Positions 18,943 through 28,068 of a stretch of DNA of 64,000 nt are shown here, in pieces. The notes under the pieces were generated by a model that saw only the letters and a list, made by a program, of their open reading frames with translations, did no database searches and was not told the DNA's origin. This stretch comes from CAZDCD01 sp964503885 (GTDB lineage Bacteria; Bacteroidota; Bacteroidia; Bacteroidales; UBA10428). The DNA lies in the NCBI GenBank assembly GCA_964503885.1, contig CAZDCD010000003.1, positions 62,001 to 126,000 on the forward strand, in the 5' to 3' direction. The number at the start of each line of letters is the position of its first letter. Position 1 is the first letter of the stretch. The position numbers and the translations under genes are program-made.

Positions 18943-19122
18943 CTGGTTTTGATTATGTCCGATGTAAAATTATAGATATTAAACGTGCAATGTCACAGGA
19001 TTATTTTTTTTTGATTAACATATTGCTGTTAATTATTCAATAGTCCTGCAGTACAATTTATGTGAAAAAGAATTTTTTAAGGGTATGTCAGAAGATGGGA
19101 AATCCGGAAATTTGTGTGTAGA

Positions 19123-20151
19123 TTATCCGATAACCAGCACTTTGGCACCTTTTATCTTGCTCTGCTTAATCTCTGCCAGCGCCTCATTTGCATGATCAAA
19201 AGGATATGATGTCACTTCAGGTCTGAAGGGTATCGAGGAAGCAATTTCAAGGTAATCTTTTACATCCGAACGCGTAACATTTGCCACAGATTTCACCTCC
19301 TTTTCCATCCAGAGATGGGTGGAATAATCGAGCTTCAGCAATTCGTCCTTATCATGATCTTCTTTACGGATAGCATTTATCACGAGCCTTCCTCCGGGCT
19401 TAAGATTTTTCAATGCCTGAGTGACCGGAAGCCATACAGGAGTCGTGTCGATGATGCAATCGAGTAAAGCCGGGGGAGAATCCTTTGTATCTCCTGACCA
19501 GGTAAAACCAAGTTCCATTGCAAACCTGCGTTCATTTTCGCTGCGTGCAAACACATAAAATTCTGACCCGGGAAACAGACTTTTTGCCGTATGAAAAACA
19601 AGATATGCCGAAGCGCCAAAGCCTGTAAAACCGATTCGTTCAACGTTGTGAGGATTGCATAACATAAGCGACCTGTAACCTACCGCGCCTGCACAAAGCA
19701 ATGGCGCAGCCTCGGTATCTGAAAACTGTTCGGGTATAGGGTAGACAAAACGTTCCGGAACAACCATATATTCGGCATACCCGCCATTCACATCCCGTCC
19801 TGTTGCCACAAAATCGCTGCATAAATTCTCCCTTCCCGAAAGGCAAAATTCACACCTGCCGCATGCATGATAAATCCATGCCACACCGACTCTGTCACCG
19901 ATACTGATCTGTGAGTCGCTGCCTTTATGCTCTTCCACGATACCAACTACCTGATGTCCCGGAACCATAGGGTAATACGCGGGAGGTGTTCTTCCTTCAA
20001 TCTCGTCGATTTCGGTATGGCAAATGCCGCAAGTGTGTACTTTCAAGAGCAACTCTCCCTCAGCCGGTACCGGTTTATCCAACTCAATGAGCTGTAAAGG
20101 CCGTTTCTCCAGCGCCATATCACTCACTTTATTTAATGCCCACGCTTTCAT
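19123..20151 (-). CDS. Zinc-dependent alcohol dehydrogenase (MDR superfamily)
   Basis: A 342-residue medium-chain dehydrogenase. The catalytic zinc site is indicated by HTCGICHTEIDEIEGR (Cys near 38) and VPGHQVVGIVEE. The structural zinc lobe is intact: CGRCEFCLSGRENLC, with four Cys (about residues 92-106). The nucleotide-binding fold begins at ERIGFTGFGASAYLVFHTAK, where the usual GxGxxG reads GFGASA. Substrate cannot be assigned; relatives reduce aldehydes or oxidise primary alcohols with NAD(P). It is encoded alone, 246 bases from the divergent hybrid kinase. Cytoplasmic, no signal peptide. Confidence 0.9.
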   Translation of the reverse strand: MKAWALNKVSDMALEKRPLQLIELDKPVPAEGELLLKVHTCGICHTEIDEIEGRTPPAYYPMVPGHQVVGIVEEHKGSDSQISIGDRVGVAWIYHACGRCEFCLSGRENLCSDFVATGRDVNGGYAEYMVVPERFVYPIPEQFSDTEAAPLLCAGAVGYRSLMLCNPHNVERIGFTGFGASAYLVFHTAKSLFPGSEFYVFARSENERRFAMELGFTWSGDTKDSPPALLDCIIDTTPVWLPVTQALKNLKPGGRLVINAIRKEDHDKDELLKLDYSTHLWMEKEVKSVANVTRSDVKDYLEIASSIPFRPEVTSYPFDHANEALAEIKQSKIKGAKVLVIG

Positions 20152-20397
20152 TTCAATCTAAAAATCAACCGATTCGTTTCAATAGTATAACCACTCAATT
20201 TTTAATTTGTTTAAACCGGAATTCCTGCCTGATATCTTTATAATGCTGCCGGTATGCCAAATTTAAGAAAAGAACGGGTAACAGCAACTGATCGTTGGTA
20301 TTTGATACCGGAATTATGAGGAATTTGTTAATAGAATGTAAAAGTCAACTTTTTTTTTTAAATTAGATAAGAAAGTAAATGTCAATACGTCGATCGT

Positions 20398-23300
20398 ATG
20401 ACAATACGAATAAAAAGTAGAAAGATCCTGAAAAAAAACCACAGGCGGCTGAAAGTGCCAGAAGAATCTGGTCAGATGCAGAATCCACAAACCAACGTTG
20501 AAAAGGATCTGATGAATGATTTTTATAAAAACCGGTACTATAGTCTGCTTGAGGCCGTTAATGATGTGGTTTACAAATACTCCATCACCAAAAACAGGTA
20601 TGAGTATATAAGTCCCCAAACCTATGAGTTATTGGGCTATGCATCCGAAGAATTTCATAATAACCCAAACTTAATACGAAAACTCATACACAAGGATTCA
20701 TTCCGGTATTTTAAAGAGAACTGGAGAAAGCTGCTTAGAGGGGAAGTGCCTAATTTTTATGAGATCAAGGCAATAAAAAAGAACGGTGAATGCATCTGGA
20801 TCCAGCAGAAAAACAGGATCATTATGGATGAGTCAGGGAATCCCGAATATATCGAAGGGATTTTAACCGATATTACCGAAAAAAAACTGACAGAGGAGGC
20901 GTTGAAAAAAAGTGAACAGCGGTTCCGAAAATACGTGGAAAGTTCGCCTACCAATATTTTTATCATCAATGCTTCCAATAAGATACTATTTGTGAATCCT
21001 GCCACCTGTAAACTTCTAGGATTCAAAAGGAATGCATTGATGAAAAAGTCATTTCATGACATCCTGTTATCGGGCGAGGAGGGGAGTCCGGCCAAGAAAT
21101 TCAATCAACTCCTGGAATCTCCCGGAAGCCTTACCCAGGAATTCATTTTCAAAAGAAAAAACAAAAAGCTCATCAATGTCATTGCCGATGTGGCTAAGCT
21201 TACCGATAACGAATATATCCTTTACTGTATTGATATTACAGAACGCAAAGCCATTGAAAAAGCGTTCAAAAGAAAATCCCAGCTGTTAATGGAAGCCCAG
21301 CATTTTGCAAAAACGGGGAACTGGGTATTATCCACCGGCAGGGAATTTATTGAATGGTCAGATGAAATGTACCATATCTTCGGGCTGATCATTAAAAAAA
21401 GGATTCCCGACTTTTCCATATTTATGGAATATGTCCATCCGCAGGACAGGTTGCTGGTTTACGACAAGGTCGATGAATTGATTTCGACCAAAAGGGAAAT
21501 AAGTTCGTTTGATTTCAGAATAATCCTGAATGAGAATACGGTGAAATACCTGCACCTTATCGGGAGGCTGGTATTCAAGCGCAATCATGAAATCGATTAC
21601 CTGTTTGGCACTGTTCAGGATATTACCGACAGGGTACTGGCGGAAAACCAGGTCAAACAAACCGAAAGCAGGTTCAGGAATATCTTCAATTCTTCACCAA
21701 TGGGAATTCATCTCTACAATACAGATTCCGAGGGAAGATTGATTCTGACGGATGTCAACCCGGCTGCCGATACACTTACCGGATTTGATCACAGAGGAAT
21801 CCTGAACCTAAGCATTGAGGAAGCTTTTCCAGGCCTGGCAGGCAGTGAAGCATCTGAACAGTTTAAAAAAGTTGCCTGCGAGGGAACAGCCTGGCATGCT
21901 AAAGAATTTGAATATACAGACGTGAACATTTCCGGAGTTTTTGATGTCTGGGCATTCCAGACATCACCTGGAAAAATTGCAGTGATGTTTACCGAGGTTT
22001 CCGAACGAAAAAAGGCTGAGATCATGCTCAGGGTGAATGAAGAAAAGTACCGCTCTTTCGTGCAGAATTCAATAACCGGCGTATTTAAAATTAACCTTCA
22101 CGGCGAAATATTGCTTGCAAATGATGCGTTGTCGAGAATTTTCGGGTATGCCCATACCGATGAATTTCTGTCATCGAAATTGTTGAATCAGTTTCTCAGA
22201 TCGTCAGATTTTTCAAATCTGGCAGAAGAACTCACCGTTCAAAACTCTATTAATGACTTTGAGATCAATACCATAGATAAATACGGCAGGCGATTGGTGG
22301 TCAGTATCAATGCCAGTCTGGTTAAGCATGAAATATCGGGTGTTCTGATCGATATTACCGAGAAGGTAAAAGTGAAAGAAGCCTTGATTGAAAGTGAAAC
22401 ACAGAAAATCGGTTTTCTGAATACCCTCCCCCACCTCGCCTGGCTGAAAGATATTAAAGGCAGATACATTATTGTGAATGATTCGTTTGCCCGTTCAAGA
22501 AATTATAAGGCAGGTGAAATTGTAGGAAAAACAGATTTCGATATTTATGACGGAAGTGTCGCTGAAAAGTACAGGAAAGAAGACAGGAAGATCATCGAAA
22601 CAGGGAAGCCCAGTTTTTTTGAGGAAGAAACCGGTGGTAAATGGCATGAAACATTTAAAGCCCCGCTCATTAGTGATGAAGGCGATATTGTAGGTGTAAC
22701 GGGAATATCGCTGGAAATTACCGAGCGAAAAATTAATGAAGAAAACATCAGGGCTTACAGTCAGAAACTTGCCGAACAAAATGAAATACTGCGCATTATT
22801 AATGATGAACTGGTGAAAGCAAAAGACAGGGCAGAGGAAAGCGACAGGCTCAAATCGGCATTTCTGGCCAATATGAGCCATGAGATCAGAACGCCGATGA
22901 ATGCAATCCTCGGTTTTGCCAGTTTGCTTAAAAGCAAAAAACTATCTGAAGAACGGAAAAAAGCGTTTATCGATATCATCAATTCAAAAAGCAAGCAGTT
23001 GTTGCAGATCATTACCGATATCATCGATATTTCGAAGATCGAAGCCAATCAGATCAAAATCAACAACAAAAATTTTTCATTAAATGAGCTTATCAAACAG
23101 CTTGTGGTATATTTCAACACGCTTAAAGTACAGGAAAAGAAAACCATCTCAATAAAAGCAAGCTATGGAAAATCTAACAGAAACTCATGGATCTATTCCG
23201 ATAAGGTTCGGATCGAGCAAATTTTAACCAACCTGCTTTCCAATGCATTCAAATTTACTGAGAAGGGTGAAATCCGGATCGGCTATACCATAACGAACGA

Positions 23301-23946
23301 CGGGTATATCCAGTTCTTTGTCAGGGATACCGGAATCGGGCTTTCACCCGAAGAGAGGAAAGTGATTTTCGACCGGTTCCGACAAGCCAGCAGTTCATTT
23401 AACAGGATATACGGAGGAACAGGACTCGGACTATCCATTTCGAAGGGTCTTGCTGACAAGCTGGGCGGTAAAATCTGGGTAGAATCACAGGTAAATAAAG
23501 GTTCGACATTCTACCTGAAAATTCCCTATGCAATCGGCGAAAAGACAAGTACTTTTCTTGTCAGGAAGAAAGATGCATTCAACTGGGATAATAAAACAAT
23601 CCTTATTGCCGAAGATGAGGATGTAAATTTCAGCTTCATCGAAACCCTTATAAAACCAACAAAAGCATTCATTATCAGAGCATCTGATGGCATTGAGGCT
23701 GTTGACCTATGTAGAAAGAACTCTTCGATCAACCTGGTGCTGATGGATATCAAACTGCCCAGGCTGGGTGGCCTGGAAGCCACGAAAGAAATTAAGAAAT
23801 TCAGACAGACCCTTCCTATCATTGCGCATACCGCCTATGCTATGTCATCAGATGAAGACAGTTGCCTGCAGGCAGGATGTGATGCTTATGTTTCGAAACC
23901 CATTAAAATTGAACCATTCATGAAACTTATCGAACAATTTCTGTAG
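20398..23946 (+). CDS. Soluble multi-PAS hybrid histidine kinase
   Basis: A 1182-residue kinase without membrane segments. Six PAS/PAC units fill residues about 40-780, recognisable by recurring PAC ends such as GILTDITEKK, DITERKAIE, QDITDRV, EVSERKKAE, DITEKVK and LEITERK. A coiled coil follows, then HisKA with His828 in SHEIRTPMNAILGF. The HATPase domain has NLLSNAFKFTEKG, DTGIGLSPEE and GTGLGLSI. The C-terminal receiver has acidic EDEDV, phosphoacceptor Asp1117 in LMDIKLPRLGG and Lys in VSKPIKIE. It is probably a cytoplasmic sensor of redox state or small ligands. No HPt or output domain is present. Confidence 0.94.
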   Translation: MTIRIKSRKILKKNHRRLKVPEESGQMQNPQTNVEKDLMNDFYKNRYYSLLEAVNDVVYKYSITKNRYEYISPQTYELLGYASEEFHNNPNLIRKLIHKDSFRYFKENWRKLLRGEVPNFYEIKAIKKNGECIWIQQKNRIIMDESGNPEYIEGILTDITEKKLTEEALKKSEQRFRKYVESSPTNIFIINASNKILFVNPATCKLLGFKRNALMKKSFHDILLSGEEGSPAKKFNQLLESPGSLTQEFIFKRKNKKLINVIADVAKLTDNEYILYCIDITERKAIEKAFKRKSQLLMEAQHFAKTGNWVLSTGREFIEWSDEMYHIFGLIIKKRIPDFSIFMEYVHPQDRLLVYDKVDELISTKREISSFDFRIILNENTVKYLHLIGRLVFKRNHEIDYLFGTVQDITDRVLAENQVKQTESRFRNIFNSSPMGIHLYNTDSEGRLILTDVNPAADTLTGFDHRGILNLSIEEAFPGLAGSEASEQFKKVACEGTAWHAKEFEYTDVNISGVFDVWAFQTSPGKIAVMFTEVSERKKAEIMLRVNEEKYRSFVQNSITGVFKINLHGEILLANDALSRIFGYAHTDEFLSSKLLNQFLRSSDFSNLAEELTVQNSINDFEINTIDKYGRRLVVSINASLVKHEISGVLIDITEKVKVKEALIESETQKIGFLNTLPHLAWLKDIKGRYIIVNDSFARSRNYKAGEIVGKTDFDIYDGSVAEKYRKEDRKIIETGKPSFFEEETGGKWHETFKAPLISDEGDIVGVTGISLEITERKINEENIRAYSQKLAEQNEILRIINDELVKAKDRAEESDRLKSAFLANMSHEIRTPMNAILGFASLLKSKKLSEERKKAFIDIINSKSKQLLQIITDIIDISKIEANQIKINNKNFSLNELIKQLVVYFNTLKVQEKKTISIKASYGKSNRNSWIYSDKVRIEQILTNLLSNAFKFTEKGEIRIGYTITNDGYIQFFVRDTGIGLSPEERKVIFDRFRQASSSFNRIYGGTGLGLSISKGLADKLGGKIWVESQVNKGSTFYLKIPYAIGEKTSTFLVRKKDAFNWDNKTILIAEDEDVNFSFIETLIKPTKAFIIRASDGIEAVDLCRKNSSINLVLMDIKLPRLGGLEATKEIKKFRQTLPIIAHTAYAMSSDEDSCLQAGCDAYVSKPIKIEPFMKLIEQFL

Positions 23947-24060
23947 AAGTTTCAACAGCCACGCAACCCTTTTCCTATAATTGTGATCATTCTATTGAAG
24001 CCTGGTATCAAAAATTTGGCATAAATTTTGAGTAGGGTAAAATACTTAACTTTGGAGGTC

Positions 24061-24330
24061 ATGGAATTAATAAATTTGAACAAGAGAACCGTCGAGATTT
24101 CGCCAAATCCATTTGACAGCTATACCATAATAACTGTTCCCGAAGAAGCAGATAAACCTTATTCGCTTGAATTATTCGATCAGAATGGTGAAAAGCTTCT
24201 CACACAAGTTAATATCATCTCAAATAAATTCATCCTGGGACGAAATAATTTGCCGAAGGGTACCTATTTTTTCAAGATCTATAACCCCGACTACAGCTTC
24301 CTTGATACCGGAAAAATAGTGGTTAACTAG
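24061..24330 (+). CDS. Stand-alone T9SS-type C-terminal sorting domain protein, 89 aa
   Basis: The whole protein looks like a type IX secretion type-A sorting domain: VEISPNPFDSYTIITV, SLELFDQNGEKL, FILGRNNLPKGTYFFKI and DTGKIVVN are its standard blocks. Yet there is no signal peptide and no cargo domain. I chose ATG 24061 because GGAGG lies six bases upstream, unusual in this phylum; a TTG at 24028 would add 11 residues without adding a signal. TAACTTTG at 24047-24054 could instead be a -7 promoter box. It may be a fragment of a lost cargo gene, or a real small protein using the fold differently. It lies 114 bases after the hybrid kinase. Confidence 0.6.
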   Translation: MELINLNKRTVEISPNPFDSYTIITVPEEADKPYSLELFDQNGEKLLTQVNIISNKFILGRNNLPKGTYFFKIYNPDYSFLDTGKIVVN

Positions 24331-24383
24331 GGTGAAGGTCGGATTTCCTATGTATCTCAACAATGTAAATGGAATGGAATCGA

Positions 24384-24518
24384 TAATCAGTTTTCAGTAA
24401 TCAGTAATCATCATACCAGTTATTAAGCCCTGCAATAGTATTTTTTTTTCACTACGATATCCAGAATCTATTATCTGATCTCCAATATTTGAACCGATCA
24501 CTGTTTACTGATTGCACC
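24384..24518. repeat. Degenerate heptad repeats in inverted arrangement
   Basis: ATCAGTTTTCAGTAATCAGTAATCA-like heptads (consensus CAGTAAT) occupy about 24386-24410. The reverse complement of related heptads (ACTGTTTACTGATTG) occurs at about 24502-24516. The roughly 270-base gap between the sorting-domain gene and the regulator gene otherwise shows no gene. Similar short heptads recur near 54210. Confidence 0.45.
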
Positions 24519-24601
24519 ATATCCCGATCTGCATGCCGCCTGCTGCCCGCCGCATGCATTATCCGGCTTCCCTTATCTCTTTCAAACTTTGAACTCTTCC
24601 G

Positions 24602-25303
24602 TCACTCCTTCACATCGAGGATAAATCCTGTATTGTGAATATTTATTATGGAAACAGCCGGGTCATTTTTAAGGTATTTTCTGAGTTTGGTAATATACAC
24701 ATCCATGCTTCTGCCCATAAAATAATCATCTTCGCCCCAAATTGTTTTAAGGGCGATATCTCTTCTCAGAATTTTGTTCATGCTCAGGCAAAGAAGTTTT
24801 AATACATCTGCTTCACGTTTGGTGAGCCTGACCTCATTGTCAGATCTGATCAGGGAATGGTTGTTATAATCAAACAGGTATTCTCCGATTTTAAAGGTCG
24901 AAAGATCAGGTGATGAAGGCATTCTTGCTTTCGTACGCCTCAGAACTGCTTCCACGCGTAGTTTAAGCTCTTCTGTACTGAAGGGTTTGGTGATATAATC
25001 ATCGGCTCCGGTTCTGAATCCCCTGATCTTGTCTTCTGTCATTGATTTGGCGGTTATGAAAATCAAAGGTACCTCGATGTTCTTTTTCCGGACCTCACCG
25101 GCAATTGAAAACCCGTCAAGCAAAGGCAGCATAATATCAAGCAATACAAGGTCGTATGAACTCTTCCTGAATTCATCCAGTCCATCCTTTCCATTATTGC
25201 GGAGCACCACATGGTATTTCGAAATTTCTAGAAAATCTTTTATGATGAATCCGAGGTTCTTATCATCTTCAATAAGCAGTATTTTACCTCTTGACTTTGC
25301 CAT
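24602..25303 (-). CDS. OmpR/RprY-type response regulator
   Basis: A 233-residue regulator with an N-terminal receiver (acidic pair in LIEDD, phosphoacceptor Asp56 in LVLLDIMLPLLDG, Lys in ITKPFS). It has a C-terminal winged-helix DNA-binding domain (VRLTKREADVLKLLC, GRSMDVYITKLRKYL, NIHNTGFIL). The ATG at 25303 is preferred over the TTG at 25309. It starts six bases after the stop of the cognate kinase gene, so the two form one operon and a standard two-component pair. It resembles RprY of Bacteroides, but targets cannot be inferred. Confidence 0.93.
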   Translation of the reverse strand: MAKSRGKILLIEDDKNLGFIIKDFLEISKYHVVLRNNGKDGLDEFRKSSYDLVLLDIMLPLLDGFSIAGEVRKKNIEVPLIFITAKSMTEDKIRGFRTGADDYITKPFSTEELKLRVEAVLRRTKARMPSSPDLSTFKIGEYLFDYNNHSLIRSDNEVRLTKREADVLKLLCLSMNKILRRDIALKTIWGEDDYFMGRSMDVYITKLRKYLKNDPAVSIINIHNTGFILDVKE

Positions 25304-25309
25304 TGGCAA

Positions 25310-26599
25310 TCAGTACTTGTTTGAACAGTCCTCGGGTAGATAAACATCAAACCGGCTCCCTTTGTTCAACTCGGAGTGAACCCTCACAAATCCGCCATGC
25401 GCCTCGACCATGGTCCTCACGTAATGCAGGCCGAGTCCGAATCCCTTTACATTATGTACATTTCCTGTGGGTACCCTGAAGAATTTATCAAATACCTGCT
25501 TTTGCTGATCTGCAGACATGCCAATTCCATTATCTTCAAATGACAGAAGAATACCGTTATTCTCATTGACAGAGGATATTTTTATTCGCGGGGTTTCACC
25601 GGAGTACTTAATGGCATTATCGACAATATTATTGATTACATTGGTAATATGCATGATATCGATACAAATTGTACTTCCCGATGCCTTAAGGTCATATACA
25701 ATGTCTGCCTTTTTTTCGTCAGGATCCAACAGCAGGTTTTCAACAGTATTTTTTATCAACTCGTGGATATCTGTTTTAGTCATATTAAGTTTCACTTCGC
25801 CCCTTTCCTGAAGCGCCATACCTAAAACACGTTCAACCTGCCCCCTCATTCTGAGATTCTCATCGTAAATGATTTTCGAATATTTTTTTATCCTCTCGTT
25901 GGATGCGTTTGATTCCGAATTCAGTAAAACTTCAGCAGCGAGTGAAATTGTGGATATGGGTGTTTTAAACTCATGGGTCATGTTGTTGATAAAATCGTTT
26001 TTGATATCCGAAAGTTTTTTCTGATGCAGAAGCGTATATAGTACATACACAAAACTGAATATCACCACAAGAATAAACAGAAACGACCAGAACATCCAGA
26101 TGGATAATCCGAGTAAAATCTGCTTATGACTTGCCGGGAAACACAGTGACAGATGGAAATATTCCTCTTTCCAAATGCAAGACAGGCATGCTTTATGAGG
26201 TTTGCATTTTTTCCTTGAACTAAAATACCCTGCAGTATGATAGACAACAGAGTCATTCGAAGATTTGACAATTGCGTATACATACCTGTCGCCCAGCATA
26301 TGATATGCAGTATATTTTTTTAAGAGCATATCGAGGACGGCAGTGTCGAGTACATCAAATATGGTTCCTGATTTGTTCCTGCTTTGAATTCCGGGAAGTT
26401 TGTGCAAAGACCGGAAAGAACTATCGGCATAGTCCTGCAGTTCAGACAGTACATTGTTCAGAGCCTGGTCAACACGGTGATCGAATTGCTGCTGTGCAAT
26501 ATTCCACGATCTTCTTATCCAGAAAGTCTGGGTGAAAATAACTCCAAACACAGAGATTGTTATGAGTACAACAATGGTTCGGATGGTGTTTTTTTTCAT
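25310..26599 (-). CDS. Sensor histidine kinase, partner of the OmpR-type regulator
   Basis: A 429-residue membrane kinase. There is an N-terminal transmembrane helix (TIRTIVVLITISVFGVIF). A periplasmic domain of about 140 residues with a Cys-containing segment (KKCKPHKACLSCIWKEE) suggests metal binding or a disulfide. A second helix (LSIWMFWSFLFILVVIFSFV) is followed by HisKA with His209 in NNMTHEFKTPISTISL. The HATPase domain has NIVDNAIKYSGE, DNGIGMSADQ and GFGLGLHYV. ATG 26599 is chosen over ATG 26611 because it begins directly at the basic N-terminus. Similar to RprX-type kinases. The cysteine cluster in the sensor is the distinctive feature. Confidence 0.92.
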   Translation of the reverse strand: MKKNTIRTIVVLITISVFGVIFTQTFWIRRSWNIAQQQFDHRVDQALNNVLSELQDYADSSFRSLHKLPGIQSRNKSGTIFDVLDTAVLDMLLKKYTAYHMLGDRYVYAIVKSSNDSVVYHTAGYFSSRKKCKPHKACLSCIWKEEYFHLSLCFPASHKQILLGLSIWMFWSFLFILVVIFSFVYVLYTLLHQKKLSDIKNDFINNMTHEFKTPISTISLAAEVLLNSESNASNERIKKYSKIIYDENLRMRGQVERVLGMALQERGEVKLNMTKTDIHELIKNTVENLLLDPDEKKADIVYDLKASGSTICIDIMHITNVINNIVDNAIKYSGETPRIKISSVNENNGILLSFEDNGIGMSADQQKQVFDKFFRVPTGNVHNVKGFGLGLHYVRTMVEAHGGFVRVHSELNKGSRFDVYLPEDCSNKY

Positions 26600-26730
26600 G
26601 GTATAACGCACATTGTAAAATTAGCTCAAAAATAAGCGACAATGTATGGATTAACAAAACTTTAACAGCATAAACCTGCGCGATACAAATGGAAGCAGAG
26701 GGCAGACCGGCCTTTCTGAGGCGGGTATTT

Positions 26731-27294
26731 TCAATTGTCGTTATATTGGTTCATGGTTCGCTCAATACCCGCAGTAGTAAATCCCTGAATAATTTCCATG
26801 CACAAACGGATCTTGGGTGATAACTCTGTTTCTTCCTCTGGTGTCCATTTACTGAGCACATAATCGACCTGCCCCCCCTGCCTAAAATCACTCCCGATTC
26901 CGAAACGAAGCCTTGTAAAATTCTGGTGGCCGAGAATCTGAATAATATTCTGCAATCCGTTATGACCGCCATCGCTTCCTCGCTTCCTCAGCCTGATTTT
27001 CCCAAGAGGAAGGGAGATATCATCAACCACTACCAGGAGATTCTCAATAGGGATATTGCCTTTTTTAAGCCAGTAATTAACCGCTTTACCGCTAAGGTTC
27101 ATAAAAGTGGAAGGTTTCAACAGAAGCAGTGTCCTGCCTTTGAATGTATATTCGGCAATCAAGCCATATCGCTTATCGTCAAAAACAATATTGGACGCCT
27201 GGGCTAATGCATCCAATATCCTAAATCCTATATTGTGCCGGGTATTCTGGTATTCTGCACCTCTATTACCCAGACCGGTAATAAGGTATTTCAA
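26731..27294 (-). CDS. pth: Peptidyl-tRNA hydrolase
   Basis: Releases tRNA from peptidyl-tRNA dropped by stalled ribosomes. The 187-residue protein has the family signature GLGNRGAEYQNTRHNIGF with the catalytic His, PSTFMNLSGKAV, and VVDDISLPLGKIRLRKRGSDGGHNGL with its conserved Asp (quoted in part as DDISLPLGKIRLRKRGS). It follows rplY by 12 bases in a prs-rplY-pth operon, an order common in Bacteroidota. Confidence 0.97.
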   Translation of the reverse strand: MKYLITGLGNRGAEYQNTRHNIGFRILDALAQASNIVFDDKRYGLIAEYTFKGRTLLLLKPSTFMNLSGKAVNYWLKKGNIPIENLLVVVDDISLPLGKIRLRKRGSDGGHNGLQNIIQILGHQNFTRLRFGIGSDFRQGGQVDYVLSKWTPEEETELSPKIRLCMEIIQGFTTAGIERTMNQYNDN

Positions 27295-27306
27295 AGTATT
27301 GCAGGT

Positions 27307-27963
27307 TTATTTGGATTCCTCAGCAGGTTTAGTTTCCTCAAGCTCTTCTCCTTCGACAACAGGCACTGCACCAGCCGCTTCTTTAGCTTCTTCTTCAGCT
27401 TCGAGGAAGCCTTTGGCCGCCAGACGAGAAGAAACTACACCAACCACCATAGCCTGTTTCGGATCGAGAAGTTCAAGTTCATCAAAACTCAGGTCCTTGA
27501 CTTTAAACGATACACCGATATTCAGGTCGGTGATATCAATCTTAAGTACATCAGGCATATATTTGACCAGTCCCTTAACTTTCAATGTTCTTCTCCTCTG
27601 ACGCAACTTGCCTCCGTTCCGAATGCCAACCGAGTTTCCGGTCAGTTCAATAGGAATGCTAACTACTGCAGCTTTATCATCAGTTACTTCTACAAAATCG
27701 ATGTGCAGGATCTTGTCTGTAACCGGATGAAACTGGATTTCTTTAAGAATTGCTTTGTGTCTGTTGCCTTCAATATCGAGATCCACCAGGTGAACATGAT
27801 GCGTATATATCAGGTTCTTAAAGCTGTTCTCATGTGCATAGAAATGTTCATTATCTGCACCACCGTATATCACGCATGGTATATTCCCACCGGCTCTTAA
27901 TTTTTTTGTTTCCTTCTTGCCTAATTTCTGTCTTTTAGTTGCCTTTATTTCAAGCGTTTTCAT
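27307..27963 (-). CDS. rplY: 50S ribosomal protein L25 (CTC/TL5 family)
   Basis: A 5S-rRNA-binding ribosomal protein of the long CTC type. The N-terminal L25 domain has RQKLGKKETKKLRAGGNIPCV and EIQFHPVTDKILHIDFVEV. It is followed by a beta-rich C-terminal domain (VKGLVKYMPDVLKIDITDLNIG) and an acidic, Ala/Glu-rich tail of about 25 residues, as is usual for the family in Bacteroidota. It is the middle gene of prs-rplY-pth. Confidence 0.96.
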   Translation of the reverse strand: MKTLEIKATKRQKLGKKETKKLRAGGNIPCVIYGGADNEHFYAHENSFKNLIYTHHVHLVDLDIEGNRHKAILKEIQFHPVTDKILHIDFVEVTDDKAAVVSIPIELTGNSVGIRNGGKLRQRRRTLKVKGLVKYMPDVLKIDITDLNIGVSFKVKDLSFDELELLDPKQAMVVGVVSSRLAAKGFLEAEEEAKEAAGAVPVVEGEELEETKPAEESK

Positions 27964-28068
27964 AATTATATATTAAACAATTCGTATTCTGTGCTACCTG
28001 GAATAATGCAATGCAGAGAATATTATTCCCCATCACACCATTGTTTAAAAAGTGTGCAAATATAGCAA

